Shown here in pieces: positions 50,103-59,138 of a DNA stretch of 64,000 nucleotides. The notes beneath the pieces were generated by a model. The model saw only the letters and a list, made by a program, of their open reading frames with translations. It ran no database searches and was not told the origin of the DNA. Origin of the DNA: Rhizobiales bacterium SYSU XM002 (lineage in GTDB: Bacteria; Pseudomonadota; Alphaproteobacteria; Rhizobiales; Beijerinckiaceae); the NCBI GenBank assembly GCA_009846685.1, contig VWVY01000001.1:124001-188000 (forward strand), given 5' to 3'. A program made the position numbers and the translations under genes. Each line of letters starts with the position of its first letter. Position 1 is the stretch's first letter.

Positions 50103-51125
50103 TCAGCGGTCTCCCACGATGGTGCGTGGGCGCGGGGCCGGCTTGCCGCGGAGGCGCGCGAGGCCGGTCGCGACCGCGAGGTTCATCCGATCCCGACCGA
50201 TCAACACCAGAATGACGAGGATCAGCCCGATCCAGAAAGTCCAGTATTGCGGCGTCCAGCTTGAGATCACGTCCTGAAGCCCCTTGAAGATCAGCGCTCC
50301 GACGAATCCGCCGTAGAGATAACCCGTGCCGCCGATTACCAGCATCAGCAGGACGTCGGCGGAGCGATGGAGAGCGATCACGTCCAGCGAAACGAACTGG
50401 GTCGTCTGCGCGAGCAGCGCCCCGGCAATGCCGGCATAGGCCGCAGCGACTGTGTAGATCGCGATCAGGCGTCGGTCGACCGGTGTGCCGATGGCGCTGG
50501 CGCGCAGGGGATTGTCACGGATCGTCCTGAGAGACAGACCGAAAGGCGAGATCACGAGCCGCCGCGCGATGAGGAACAGCAGGAACGAAACGATGAGGCT
50601 GTAGACGTAGGCTGTCCGGCCGAAGATATCGAATTCGAACTTGCCGAGGATCGGCGCGATCGTCACCCCCTGCAACCCGTCGGCACCGCCGGTGAGCCAG
50701 GTCAGTTGGTTGGCGATTTCGCCAAGCACGAGGGCGACGCCGAGGGTCACCATCAAGCGCGCGAGATCGACACCGCGAAGGACGAGGAAACTCGTGACAA
50801 AACCGAGCCCTGCCGAGGCGAATCCCGCCAGCGCAAGACCGAGCAACGGATCGCCCGTCACCCGAATCGCAAAAATGCCGGCGGTATAGGCCCCGAGCCC
50901 AAAGAACGCGGCATGGCCGAGCGAGGCGATACCGGCGTAGCCGAGGATCAGATCGAGCGACATCGCAAAGAGGCCGGTGATCATGATCTCGTTGAGGATC
51001 AGGTGGTGAGACGGGAGCAGCCAAACGGCGGCGAGAGCGGCCAGCCAGAAGACATATTCCAGCGGCTTCCATCGCCATTTGTCGGCGAGGTATTTCGCGG
51101 CGATGCGGCGGTGTTCGGGGTTCAT
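50103..51125 (-). CDS. Branched-chain/aromatic-acid ABC importer permease (LivM-like)
   Basis: This is a 340-residue permease with about nine hydrophobic segments and LivM-type motifs (GYAGIASLGHAAFFGLGAY, LRTIRDNPLRASAIG). It works with the LivH-like permease. The C-terminus is a short basic tail. Confidence 0.94.
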   Translation of the reverse strand: MNPEHRRIAAKYLADKWRWKPLEYVFWLAALAAVWLLPSHHLILNEIMITGLFAMSLDLILGYAGIASLGHAAFFGLGAYTAGIFAIRVTGDPLLGLALAGFASAGLGFVTSFLVLRGVDLARLMVTLGVALVLGEIANQLTWLTGGADGLQGVTIAPILGKFEFDIFGRTAYVYSLIVSFLLFLIARRLVISPFGLSLRTIRDNPLRASAIGTPVDRRLIAIYTVAAAYAGIAGALLAQTTQFVSLDVIALHRSADVLLMLVIGGTGYLYGGFVGALIFKGLQDVISSWTPQYWTFWIGLILVILVLIGRDRMNLAVATGLARLRGKPAPRPRTIVGDR

Positions 51126-51141
51126 AGGCTTTCTCCCGCTG

Positions 51142-51996
51142 TCAGCGTGCGCGCACGAAGAGCCCGTGCGGGCGGAAGACGAGCACGACGATCATGACCG
51201 TGTAGATGACGAAGGCGCCAAGGCTCGGGACGTAGTATTTGCCCGCGACGTCCGCCACGCCCAGAAGGAGCGAGGCGAAGAACGGCCCCGTGAGGCTCGA
51301 CGTGCCACCGACCGTCACCACGATCATGAAATAAATGAGGAACTTGAAGGGAAAGGTCGGATCAAGGCCGAGGATCTCGGCGCCGAGCGCGCCGCCGAGG
51401 CCGGCGAGACCGGATCCGAAGGCAAAGGTCGCGGCAAAGACGAGCGATGTGTTGATGCCGAGCCCGCGCGCGACCCGCTGGTCGTCGACTGCCGCGCGGA
51501 GCTGGGCCCCGAAACGGGTTTTCGTCAGGATCATCTGCAAGGCGACGACGAGCACGCTGCACACAACAATGATGAAGCTGCGGTAGAGCCCGATCTGGAC
51601 CCCGAAAACGTCGACACGACCGCGCAGCCATTCCGGCAAGGTGATGAGCTGGGGCTGCGACCCCATGATGTAATCAACCGCCGCGATCGACATGAAAATG
51701 AGGCCGATCGTGAACAGCACCTGGTCGAGGTGGGGGCGGTTGTAGAGGCGTTGATAAAGCGTGCGTTCGAGAACGAGGCCGAAGGCGGCCGGGATGAGGA
51801 AAGCGAAGGGGAGGGTTGCCAGAAACGGCACGCCGGCGCGGTTCATCAGGATGGCGCTGGCATAGCCGCCGGCCATCGCGAAGACGCCATGCGCGAGATT
51901 GACGAAGTTCATCAGCCCGAGCGTGATGGAGAGGCCGCAGGCGAGCACGAAGAGGACCATGCCGTAGGCGATGCCGTCGAACAGGATGGTGAGCAT
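51142..51996 (-). CDS. Branched-chain/aromatic-acid ABC importer permease (LivH-like)
   Basis: This is a 284-residue permease with the typical GMVLFVLACGLSITLGLMNFVNLAHG start and the RAAVDDQRVARGLGIN loop. It follows the binding-protein gene across a strong hairpin. Confidence 0.94.
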   Translation of the reverse strand: MLTILFDGIAYGMVLFVLACGLSITLGLMNFVNLAHGVFAMAGGYASAILMNRAGVPFLATLPFAFLIPAAFGLVLERTLYQRLYNRPHLDQVLFTIGLIFMSIAAVDYIMGSQPQLITLPEWLRGRVDVFGVQIGLYRSFIIVVCSVLVVALQMILTKTRFGAQLRAAVDDQRVARGLGINTSLVFAATFAFGSGLAGLGGALGAEILGLDPTFPFKFLIYFMIVVTVGGTSSLTGPFFASLLLGVADVAGKYYVPSLGAFVIYTVMIVVLVFRPHGLFVRAR

Positions 51997-52029
51997 GGCT
52001 TGGGTACTCCAGCGATGCAGATGAAAAGA

Positions 52030-52056
52030 CGGCAGGCGGGGCGACCCCGCCTGCCG
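52030..52056 (-). terminator. Strong intercistronic hairpin after the Liv binding-protein gene
   Basis: A perfect 12-bp GC stem (CGGCAGGCGGGG/CCCCGCCTGCCG) with a 3-base loop is followed on the minus strand by TCTTTTC. It lies between the binding-protein and LivH-like genes and probably acts as a partial terminator or 3' stabiliser. Confidence 0.7.
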
Positions 52057-52074
52057 GATGCCGGGTCGGTGGGC

Positions 52075-53244
52075 TTACTTGGCCTTCGACGGATCCTTGA
52101 CATTCGGGATGGTCGCGAACTCCATGTTGTAGAGTTCGCCGTTCACCCGCTCGACCTTGCGAATATAGACGTTCTGGATGATGTCTCGGGTATCCGGGTC
52201 GATCGACATCGGGCCACGCGGGCTGGTCCAGGCGAGGCCCTTCATGGCATTGACGAGCGCTTCGCCGCCGGCACCGTTGGTCTTCTTCAGGCCCTCGTAG
52301 AGCGCGTGCATGCCGTCATAGCCGGCAACGCCCATGAAGTTCGGGCGCAGGCCGCCGGTCGCCTTCTTGAAGGCTTCGACGAAGGCCTTGTTTTCCGGGC
52401 TGTCATGCGAGGCGGAATAGTGATGCGCCGTCACCAGCCCGAGCGCGACATCGCCGATGGTGTTGAGGATGTCGTCGTCGGTGACGTCGCCCGTGCCGAT
52501 CAGCTTGATGCCCGACTTGTCGAGTCCGCGCTCGACGAACTGCTTCATGAACTGCGTGCCGACTCCCGAAGGAACGAAGACCAGCAGCGCATCCGGTTTG
52601 AAGTCGGCGGCGGCTTGCAGGAACGGCGAGAAATCCGGGTTCTGTAGCGGCACGCGGAGGTTCACCACCTCGCCGCCGTTGGCCTTGAAGCGGTCGGTGA
52701 ACCACTTCTCGACGTCATGGCCCGGTCCGTAGTCGGACACGATGGTCACGACCTTTTTCATGCCCTGCTTGGCAACCCATTCGCCGAACGGGCCGGCGAT
52801 CTGCGGCACGACCTGCGAGGTGCGGACGATGAAGGGTGAGCGCTCGGTGATGATGCCGGTCGCCGCCGCCATTACAACCATCGGGGTCTTGGCCTGGGTC
52901 GCGAGTGGCGCGGTTGCCAGCGCGAGCGGGGTGAGGCCGAAACCGGCAATGGCGGTCACCTTGTCATTGACGATCAGCTCCTGCGCGATACGGCGCGTGA
53001 CGTCGGCGACGCCAGTGTCGTCCTTGAGAATGATCTCGACCTTCTTGCCCGCCACCGTGGCGCCGTTCTGCGCCATGTAGAGATTGGCGGCTGCCGCGAT
53101 CTGCTTGCCGGTCGAGGTGAAGGGCCCGGTCATCGGCAGGATGAGGCCGATCTTGATAGTATCCTGCGCAAGTGCGCCGCCGCCGATCAGCGAAAGTGCG
53201 AAACCCGCCGCCGCGCCAGTCTTGATAAATGCCCGTCTTGTCAT
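52075..53244 (-). CDS. Branched-chain/aromatic-acid ABC importer binding protein (LivK-like)
   Basis: This is a protein of about 389 residues starting MTRRAFIKTGAAAGFALSL with a twin-arginine-like export signal (cleavage near GGALAQ). The mature part (IKIGLILPMTGPFTSTGKQI) is a type I periplasmic-binding fold. GGGAGAAA precedes the ATG at 53244. It lies just downstream of the protocatechuate genes, which favours an aromatic-acid ligand over a branched-chain amino acid. Confidence 0.92.
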   Translation of the reverse strand: MTRRAFIKTGAAAGFALSLIGGGALAQDTIKIGLILPMTGPFTSTGKQIAAAANLYMAQNGATVAGKKVEIILKDDTGVADVTRRIAQELIVNDKVTAIAGFGLTPLALATAPLATQAKTPMVVMAAATGIITERSPFIVRTSQVVPQIAGPFGEWVAKQGMKKVVTIVSDYGPGHDVEKWFTDRFKANGGEVVNLRVPLQNPDFSPFLQAAADFKPDALLVFVPSGVGTQFMKQFVERGLDKSGIKLIGTGDVTDDDILNTIGDVALGLVTAHHYSASHDSPENKAFVEAFKKATGGLRPNFMGVAGYDGMHALYEGLKKTNGAGGEALVNAMKGLAWTSPRGPMSIDPDTRDIIQNVYIRKVERVNGELYNMEFATIPNVKDPSKAK

Positions 53245-53302
53245 GTGTTTCTCCCTTTGGTCGTTTCTATGCGTTGAAGATCGATTGGAATGCAGTCGCG
53301 GA

Positions 53303-53635
53303 TCAAGTGCCATTCGCCATGCGTGGTGGGGTCATGGGGTCGATGCGGTGCGCCTGGAACGTGTTCGCCAGCGCCGTCACCTCGACGTCGGCGACAATCC
53401 CGGCGCGGAAATAGGGGTCGCCCTTCGCGAAGGCGATGACATCGTCGCGGCTATCCGCTTCGATAACGCCGAAGTTGCCGAGCGGGCTCGCGCCATCGTC
53501 TCCGGTCAGCGCCGAGCCGATCAGAACGCGCACCAGTCCGCCGCCGCTCGCGACATGGGCCCGGTGGGCATCGCGATTCGCGGACCTGTCGACGTCCTTG
53601 CCGGGATGATGCGGACAGACCATCAGCCAGTACAT
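53303..53635 (-). CDS. YciI-like protein of the aromatic-degradation operon
   Basis: This is a protein of about 110 residues with a ferredoxin-like fold pattern of the YciI family (MYWLMVCPHHPGKD, AHRAHVASGGGLVRVLIGSAL, PYFRAGIVADVEV). Relatives include muconolactone isomerase-like and dehydrochlorinase-like enzymes. It begins 2 bases after the LigB-like gene. A role as a small isomerase or accessory protein in the ring-cleavage route is inferred. Confidence 0.75.
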   Translation of the reverse strand: MYWLMVCPHHPGKDVDRSANRDAHRAHVASGGGLVRVLIGSALTGDDGASPLGNFGVIEADSRDDVIAFAKGDPYFRAGIVADVEVTALANTFQAHRIDPMTPPRMANGT

Positions 53636-53637
53636 GC

Positions 53638-54486
53638 TCAGGCCCCCAGGTTTTCGAGCACGATCATGCCGGCGCCGGTCATCGAGGCCGGAACGTAGTA
53701 ATGCTCGTGCCGGACCTCGACCTTGCGGTCCATCGCGCCGCGCATGACAAGCCACATCATCAGCTCCGCGCCCTCGCTGCCGAAGAGGCGGACGTAATCC
53801 TCGCGCGACATCGCCGCGAGCTTGTCCGGGTCGGCGGCGATATCGTTGAGGAACTGGCGGTCGGCCTCCGGGTTGACGAAGCCCGCGCGCGAGCCCTGCA
53901 ACTGGTGCGACAGCCCGCCCGTGCCGATGATCACGACGCGGTCGTCGCCGGGGTAGCTTTCGATCGCCTCGCGCAGCACCTTGCCGAGCGCATGGCAGCG
54001 GCTGGGGAGGGGGACCGGGTACTGGATCACGTTGACGAAGATCGGGACCACCTTGACCGGCCACTGCTTTTCCGGTCGGCTGAAAAACAGTTCCATCGGC
54101 ACCTGAAGTCCGTGATCGACCTCGATTTCCTGCACGATCATCGGATCGAAGGCGCGCTCCACCATCGTGTCGACGATGTGCCAGCCGAGTTCGGCATGGC
54201 CTTCGAACGAGGGAATGGCGCGCGGGCCCCAACCCTCGTCGATCGGGTCGTAGCGCTCGGCTGTCCCGACCGCGAAGGTCGGTACCTTGTCAAGAAAGAA
54301 CGAGTTGCCGTGATCGTTGAACACCACGATCGCGACATCGGGCCGGTTCGCCGCGATCCAGTCGCGACCGGGGCCGATGCCGTCGAAGAACGGCTTCCAG
54401 TCTTCCGTGCCGGTGAGGCCCTTGTCCATCGCCAGACCGATGGAAGGCACATGCGAGGAGCCGAGCCCGCCGATAAGCTTCGCCAT
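53638..54486 (-). CDS. ligB: Extradiol ring-cleavage dioxygenase beta subunit (LigB-like)
   Basis: This is a protein of about 282 residues of the class III extradiol dioxygenase family, carrying the iron site. The N-terminal GSSHVPSIG supplies H12, and FNDHGNSFF supplies a second histidine near residue 60. With the LigA-like subunit it should open protocatechuate (or gallate/3-O-methylgallate) at the 4,5 bond. I use the ATG at 54486, one base from the alpha-subunit gene. Confidence 0.9.
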   Translation of the reverse strand: MAKLIGGLGSSHVPSIGLAMDKGLTGTEDWKPFFDGIGPGRDWIAANRPDVAIVVFNDHGNSFFLDKVPTFAVGTAERYDPIDEGWGPRAIPSFEGHAELGWHIVDTMVERAFDPMIVQEIEVDHGLQVPMELFFSRPEKQWPVKVVPIFVNVIQYPVPLPSRCHALGKVLREAIESYPGDDRVVIIGTGGLSHQLQGSRAGFVNPEADRQFLNDIAADPDKLAAMSREDYVRLFGSEGAELMMWLVMRGAMDRKVEVRHEHYYVPASMTGAGMIVLENLGA

Positions 54487-54487
54487 G

Positions 54488-54838
54488 TCAGGCTCCCTTG
54501 CGCTGCTTGCCAAGCCGTTCGCGCAGGAACGTCTCGTGATCCATGTCGGCCTGATGCGCGCCGATTTCCGTCATCGTCGCCGGGGTGATCGAGGCAAGCT
54601 TGAGGAGATAGAAGACATTGCCGCCGAGCCGCACCATCTCCTTCCAGTCGCGTGCCTTCACCGCCGCCTTCTCCTCCGCGTTGAGGCCGAAGCGGTCGAG
54701 GTAGGCGTCTTCGTCCGCGCGCATCGCCGCGCGGTTCCCGGGCTGCGAGAGCCCCATCGCCATCTTGTTGAGCTTGTAGCCGCGTCGTTGCCGGGCGCGG
54801 TCGAATAGTGGAATTTCGGGGATTCGGTCCTCGCTCAT
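54488..54838 (-). CDS. ligA: Extradiol ring-cleavage dioxygenase alpha subunit (LigA-like)
   Basis: This is a 116-residue helical alpha subunit with the LigA-type core (RADEDAYLDRFGLNAEEKAAV, WKEMVRLGGNVFYLLKLA). It covers the active site of the beta subunit. Its ATG overlaps the stop of the alpha/beta-hydrolase gene by four bases. Confidence 0.9.
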   Translation of the reverse strand: MSEDRIPEIPLFDRARQRRGYKLNKMAMGLSQPGNRAAMRADEDAYLDRFGLNAEEKAAVKARDWKEMVRLGGNVFYLLKLASITPATMTEIGAHQADMDHETFLRERLGKQRKGA

Positions 54839-55548
54839 GCCGCTTCCTTCCGGTTCAGGCCCAGCCAGGCGCGCAGCGCGGCGGTAACCGCCTCCGGGCG
54901 CTCGAAACAGGCGAAATGCCCCGCGTCCTCGATCACCGCGAGTTCAGCGCCGGGGATGACGGCGGCGAGTTCCTCGTGCTGCGCGAGCGGGCTCCAGCGG
55001 TCCTGCCGGCCGACCATTACCAGCGTCGGGCAGGCGATTTTCGGCAGGACCGGGCGCGCATCCGGGCGATGCAGCAGGGCGAGGATCTGCCGCTCGTGAA
55101 GTTCCGGTGTCGCGCGTTCGACCATTTCGGTGAGCGGGGCGAGGAGCGCTGCGTCCTTCTCGCGCGCTTCGTGCAGCATCCGCGGCAGCCAGTGGCCGGC
55201 GAGAGCGGTCATGCCGTTCCTGTAGGCATAGTCGATCATCGCCTGTCGGGCTTCGGCCTCGTTGTCGCGTGCGGGGGCCGCGCCGGTATCCATCAGGCAG
55301 AGCCGTGCGACGCGCTCCGGCGCGATCTCGACCGCCTTCAAGGCGGCGCGTCCGCCCATCGAGAAACCGACAAATGTCGCCGGTTTCGTGAACAGCCCAA
55401 GCGCGATCCGCGCCATTTCCTCGATTGAGGCGGCGCGCGAGAAATCAGCGACGGCGATATCGGCGTCGACGCCGAGACCGGCGATCTGATGGGCGAAGAC
55501 GGTCGCGTCGCAGAGAAGGCCGGGAAGAAAGACGATCTGTGGCCGCAT
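54835..55548 (-). CDS. Alpha/beta-hydrolase of the ring-cleavage operon
   Basis: This is a 237-residue alpha/beta-hydrolase with nucleophile S63 in GFSMGGRAAL and plausible acid and histidine positions in GRQDRWSP and DAGHFACFERPE. It is locked by overlaps between the GalC-like and LigA-like genes. Candidate roles are hydrolysis of 2-pyrone-4,6-dicarboxylate in place of LigI, or of a methyl ester formed from 3-O-methylgallate. Neither can be told from the sequence. Confidence 0.85.
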   Translation of the reverse strand: MRPQIVFLPGLLCDATVFAHQIAGLGVDADIAVADFSRAASIEEMARIALGLFTKPATFVGFSMGGRAALKAVEIAPERVARLCLMDTGAAPARDNEAEARQAMIDYAYRNGMTALAGHWLPRMLHEAREKDAALLAPLTEMVERATPELHERQILALLHRPDARPVLPKIACPTLVMVGRQDRWSPLAQHEELAAVIPGAELAVIEDAGHFACFERPEAVTAALRAWLGLNRKEAA

Positions 55549-56267
55549 CAGCGTGCCTCCGGCGGCCAGGGAATATCCGGCCCGTCGATGCTCTCGCGCC
55601 AGACAAGCCCGGCCTTCTTAAGCCCTTCGCGCATCGCATAGAGATCGAGCCCCAGCACGCCCGAGGCGAGTTTGGCCCGCTTCTCGACCTCGTTGGCCTC
55701 GCGCTTCTCGCCGGCCACGGCCACCGTTTCCGCCAGTTTGCGCGGCACGACGCAAACGCCATCGTCATCCGCGATGACCACATCTCCCGGATGCACGAGC
55801 GCCCCGGCGCAAACGACCGGCACGTTGACCGAGCCGAGCGTCGCCTTCACGGTCCCCTTGGCCGAAACCGCCTTCGACCAGACGGGGAAGTTCATTTCCG
55901 TCAGCGTGCGGACGTCGCGCACGCCCGCATCGATGATGAGGCCGCGCACGCCGCGCGCCTGAAGCGAGGTGGCGAGCAGGTCGCCGAAATAGCCATCGGT
56001 CGAAGGGGCGGTGACGGCAACGACCAGCACATCGCCGGGCCGGCACTGTTCGATCGCGACATGGATCATCCAGTTGTCGCCCGGTTGCGCCAGTACGGTG
56101 ATCGCGCTGCCGGCGACCGTCACGCCGGGGTAGATCGGCCGCATGTAGGGCTGGAGCAAGCCGGATCGGCCCATCGCCTCGTGCGTGGTCGAGACGCCGA
56201 GCTTCGCCAGCCGGTCGATAACACTGGCCTCCGCCCGCTCGACGCGTGTGATGACCATCGGCGTCAT
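55548..56267 (-). CDS. galC: 4-Carboxy-4-hydroxy-2-oxoadipate aldolase (GalC/LigK, RraA-like)
   Basis: This is a 239-residue RraA-fold class II aldolase that splits 4-carboxy-4-hydroxy-2-oxoadipate into pyruvate and oxaloacetate. Visible motifs are [14 protein letters not shown] and [17 protein letters not shown], which form the metal and substrate site. It overlaps both neighbours (TGATG and ATGA). Confidence 0.9.
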   Translation of the reverse strand: MTPMVITRVERAEASVIDRLAKLGVSTTHEAMGRSGLLQPYMRPIYPGVTVAGSAITVLAQPGDNWMIHVAIEQCRPGDVLVVAVTAPSTDGYFGDLLATSLQARGVRGLIIDAGVRDVRTLTEMNFPVWSKAVSAKGTVKATLGSVNVPVVCAGALVHPGDVVIADDDGVCVVPRKLAETVAVAGEKREANEVEKRAKLASGVLGLDLYAMREGLKKAGLVWRESIDGPDIPWPPEAR

Positions 56268-56986
56268 GCCAATTCCTCCACAACCATCGGGAAGAGACGC
56301 TGGTAGGCCTCACCGTAAGTCATAGAGCGGCCGGAATTGCGCCCACCCTGCATACCGCGGTTGAGCGCGACGCGGGTATAGTATTCCCAGAGGTGCTTCT
56401 GCGCGGCGAGAATCTCGAAGGCCGCGCGCTTCTTCTCCCAGACATCGTCAATGTTGAGGATGACGTTCGGTTTGAATTCGCACTGTTCGGGCTGGTGCGG
56501 CTCGAACAGGAATACCGGCGGGGCGGCATAGGCGCGCTCCGGGTCCGGCTTGTGGCCGGCGGCCTGCGCGATGATGCGTGCTTCCTGCGCGAGGCGCGTC
56601 GCTTCGGGATGGTCGATGTTGTAGGGGTCGTGAAGCGAATGGGTGAGAATGAAGGCGGGCTTGAGTTCGTGGTTGATGTCCACGAGGCGGTCGATCATCG
56701 CCTCCGTGCCGCGCAGCGGATAGTCGCTCGCCTCGAAGAACTCTATTTCGGCGCCGAGAATGGCGGCGGCGCGCTCGGCTTCGTCCTTCCGCTGGGCCTT
56801 TACCTCCTCGAGTTTCACACCCGCCTTTTTCCATGCGAACTGGCTCTCGCCGCGCTCGCCATAGGAGAGGCACGCGATTTTGACGCGGTAGCCCTTCGCC
56901 ACGTGGAGCGCGATGGCGCCACCCGCCCGCCAGACGAAATCGCCGGGATGCGCGGTGACGACGAGAGCGGTTTTCTGCGAATTCAT
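56264..56986 (-). CDS. galB: 4-Oxalomesaconate hydratase, PIG-L type (GalB)
   Basis: This is a 240-residue zinc enzyme of the PIG-L/LmbE fold. The N-terminal [18 protein letters not shown] matches GalB of Pseudomonas putida rather than the HPDDE of typical deacetylases. It hydrates 4-oxalomesaconate to the aldolase substrate. It replaces the unrelated amidohydrolase-type LigJ. Confidence 0.88.
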   Translation of the reverse strand: MNSQKTALVVTAHPGDFVWRAGGAIALHVAKGYRVKIACLSYGERGESQFAWKKAGVKLEEVKAQRKDEAERAAAILGAEIEFFEASDYPLRGTEAMIDRLVDINHELKPAFILTHSLHDPYNIDHPEATRLAQEARIIAQAAGHKPDPERAYAAPPVFLFEPHQPEQCEFKPNVILNIDDVWEKKRAAFEILAAQKHLWEYYTRVALNRGMQGGRNSGRSMTYGEAYQRLFPMVVEELA

Positions 56987-57011
56987 GGCGGTATCCGGGA
57001 CCTTTCGGACA

Positions 57012-58127
57012 TTATTCGGCGGCGTCGGGGAGGGTGGAGATCGCGTGGGTCTCGGCGGGCAGCCGCGCGAAGGCGGTGCCGTCGAACAGCTTGCGCGCCG
57101 TGCGCAATAGGCCCGACCGCGTCACGACCGGCGCCTCCGAGGGGCCGTCGATTTCGAGCCTGACGGAAAATTCGCCCGTAGGATGCTCGACGGACAGAGT
57201 CTTGATGCGGCCCTCAGGCAGGCGCGCCGCAGAGGCGGCCGGCGAACCCGGCAGGACGGCCGCCGTGGCAACGGTGACCGCCGCGAACACGCCGATGGAG
57301 GCATGGCATTCGTGCGGTATGAAGCTGCGCGTCGCGATATGGCCGCCCGCGCGCGGTTCGGCGACAAGCGCGATCTTCGGCACGACCTTGGCCGAGACAT
57401 CGCCGAGGTTCATCATCGGCCCGGCCTTGAGGCGGATCGCCTCGATCCGCGCCTTGAGCTCGGTATCCTCGTTGAGCTGATCGCGCGGCTCGTGGCCGGT
57501 GCGACCGAGATCGGCGGCACGCATCACAACGACCGGCATGCCGTTGTCGATGAGCGTGCAAGGAACGCCCTCGATAACATCGACCGGATTGCCGGTCGGT
57601 AGCAGTTTACCGCAGACCGAACCTTCCGCATCGAGAAAATCGACGGCGATCGGCGCCGAGGTTCCGGGCGCACCGTCAATCCGCGCATCCCCGAGATAGT
57701 TGACGATGCCCTCCGGCGTCTCGACCAACAGTTCGGCGATGGTATCGGTGTTGAGTGTCCGGACCTTGACCCGCGTCTCGGGGTGACGGGCGGAGACAAG
57801 CCCGCGCTCGATGGCGAAGGGGGCGACGCCGGCAAGGATATTGCCGCAGTTCGGCGTCGTATCGACGAAAGCCTTTTCGACCCCGACCTGCACAAACAGG
57901 AAGTCGATATCGCAATCTGGCAGGACGGAACGGGAGACAATCGCCACCTTGCTGGTCAGCGGATGCGCGCCGCCAAGGCCGTCGACCTGCCGCGCATCGC
58001 CCGATCCCATGATGCTCATGATCAGCGCGTCGCGCGCTGCGGTATCCGCCGGGAGATCAGACGCGAGGAAATAGGCCCCTTTCGAGGTGCCGCCCCGCAT
58101 CAACATGCAACGCACGCCCTGAAGCAT
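57012..58127 (-). CDS. galD: 4-Oxalomesaconate tautomerase (GalD/LigU, PrpF family)
   Basis: This is a protein of about 371 residues of the PrpF family (CMLMRGGTSKGAYFL, GSGDARQVDGLGGAHPLTSKV), which isomerises 4-oxalomesaconate forms so that the hydratase can act. The second ATG at 58127 has GGGAGG 7 bases upstream; the first at 58133 is too close. It starts the galD-galB-galC-hydrolase-ligA-ligB-yciI run. Confidence 0.9.
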   Translation of the reverse strand: MLQGVRCMLMRGGTSKGAYFLASDLPADTAARDALIMSIMGSGDARQVDGLGGAHPLTSKVAIVSRSVLPDCDIDFLFVQVGVEKAFVDTTPNCGNILAGVAPFAIERGLVSARHPETRVKVRTLNTDTIAELLVETPEGIVNYLGDARIDGAPGTSAPIAVDFLDAEGSVCGKLLPTGNPVDVIEGVPCTLIDNGMPVVVMRAADLGRTGHEPRDQLNEDTELKARIEAIRLKAGPMMNLGDVSAKVVPKIALVAEPRAGGHIATRSFIPHECHASIGVFAAVTVATAAVLPGSPAASAARLPEGRIKTLSVEHPTGEFSVRLEIDGPSEAPVVTRSGLLRTARKLFDGTAFARLPAETHAISTLPDAAE

Positions 58128-58184
58128 GACCATGCCTCCCCAAGATCCGGGTCTCTGCCCGTTGGGAAAGTGATGCCCTAGCGC

Positions 58185-58230
58185 ATTTGATAAATCCAAT
58201 GATGATTTTAGAACAATTGATAATTCAAAT
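58185..58230 (-). promoter_or_regulatory. AT-rich candidate promoter of the ring-cleavage operon
   Basis: A marked AT-rich stretch between the DUF1932-type dehydrogenase gene and galD is bounded by ATTTGA and TCAAAT inverted repeats and contains TTGAAT and TAAAAT hexamers on the minus strand at non-ideal spacing. It probably holds the galD operon promoter. Confidence 0.4.
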
Positions 58231-59049
58231 TCACGAATTTTCGCGCGCCCGTCGCTCGTGTGCGTCCGCAATCGCCTCGCTGAGGCCGGGAGGCATACCC
58301 ATTTCCGCAAGCATCGCTGCTGCCTCGCGCATTTCCGCCGCGCGACGGATCCCGTGGCGGGCGACACGGGCATCCATTGTCTCGGCGAGACGGGGCCAGT
58401 CGATCGACGGGAAGGTTTCGGCGAGCGAGGCGAAAACATCGTCGCTGACGCCCCAGTGGCGGCTCGCGCGCGCCGAATCGATGATGAGCGCTTCAAGCCC
58501 TTTGATCATGATCGAGCGGCACAGCTTCGTCGCCGAGGCGCGGCCGATGGTCTCGGCGACCGGGCGAAGGTTCATGCCGAGCGCATTGAGGCGATCGGAA
58601 AATGGCGCCGCCTTCGCGCCGCCCGTCAGAATCGAGACCTTGATTCCGGGTTCGGCAACCGGCGCCATGACGGCGCCCTCGACGTAATCGAGGCCGCGTC
58701 CGGCAAGGCCTTCGGCACAGCGCGCCTTGGTGTTGGGCGACGCGGAGTTGATATCGAACAGAATCTGGCCCGGCCGGAGATAGCTCGCCGCCTCTCGCGC
58801 GACATCTTGTGCCGCCGAGGCCGTCACGGCGGAAAATACAAGTTCGACGCCGTCCGCCGCCTCGGCCGCCGACTGCGCAAGGCGCACGCCATCGCGTGAA
58901 GCCTGCGCCACCAGAGGAAGGGCGGTCTCGGGCGCGTCAAGTTTAATGTCGTAGGCGGTGACGCTGGCCTTGGTCCCGGCGATGAGCTGTCGGGCGAAGA
59001 GCTGCCCCACCTCGCCATAGCCGATGAAGGCGATCCTCGTATTGCTCAC
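58231..59049 (-). CDS. 6-Phosphogluconate-dehydrogenase-like protein with DUF1932 domain
   Basis: This is a 272-residue dehydrogenase with a Rossmann motif at the N-terminus (IAFIGYGEVGQLFARQL), a beta-hydroxyacid dehydrogenase core (FDINSASPNTKARCAEGL) and a C-terminal helical domain (KLCRSIMIKGLEALIIDSARASR). It precedes the galD gene by about 100 bases. It could take the place of the missing LigC in oxidising the semialdehyde, or act on another 2-hydroxyacid; this is inferred from context only. Confidence 0.85.
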   Translation of the reverse strand: MSNTRIAFIGYGEVGQLFARQLIAGTKASVTAYDIKLDAPETALPLVAQASRDGVRLAQSAAEAADGVELVFSAVTASAAQDVAREAASYLRPGQILFDINSASPNTKARCAEGLAGRGLDYVEGAVMAPVAEPGIKVSILTGGAKAAPFSDRLNALGMNLRPVAETIGRASATKLCRSIMIKGLEALIIDSARASRHWGVSDDVFASLAETFPSIDWPRLAETMDARVARHGIRRAAEMREAAAMLAEMGMPPGLSEAIADAHERRARENS

Positions 59050-59127
59050 GGCGCGATCCTCCTTGGATGGAAGATGCCGGGCAGTGCGCGGAAAGCAAAT
59101 GCGAATTTCTCAGGCTTTGTTTCGCCC

Positions 59128-59138
59128 GATGCATCAAT
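59128..59138. promoter_or_regulatory. Copy of the LysR-site motif upstream of the lig-region genes
   Basis: GATGCATCAAT occurs about 80 bases upstream of the ATG at 59049, overlapping the 3' end of the LysR gene. The same 11 bases are part of the palindrome at 60058-60071. Confidence 0.5.

Noticed and set aside
56264-56986. Annotation of the PIG-L-fold protein as a sugar deacetylase
   Set aside because: The motif [11 protein letters not shown] and the placement between galC and galD fit GalB-type hydratase better than HPDDE deacetylases.
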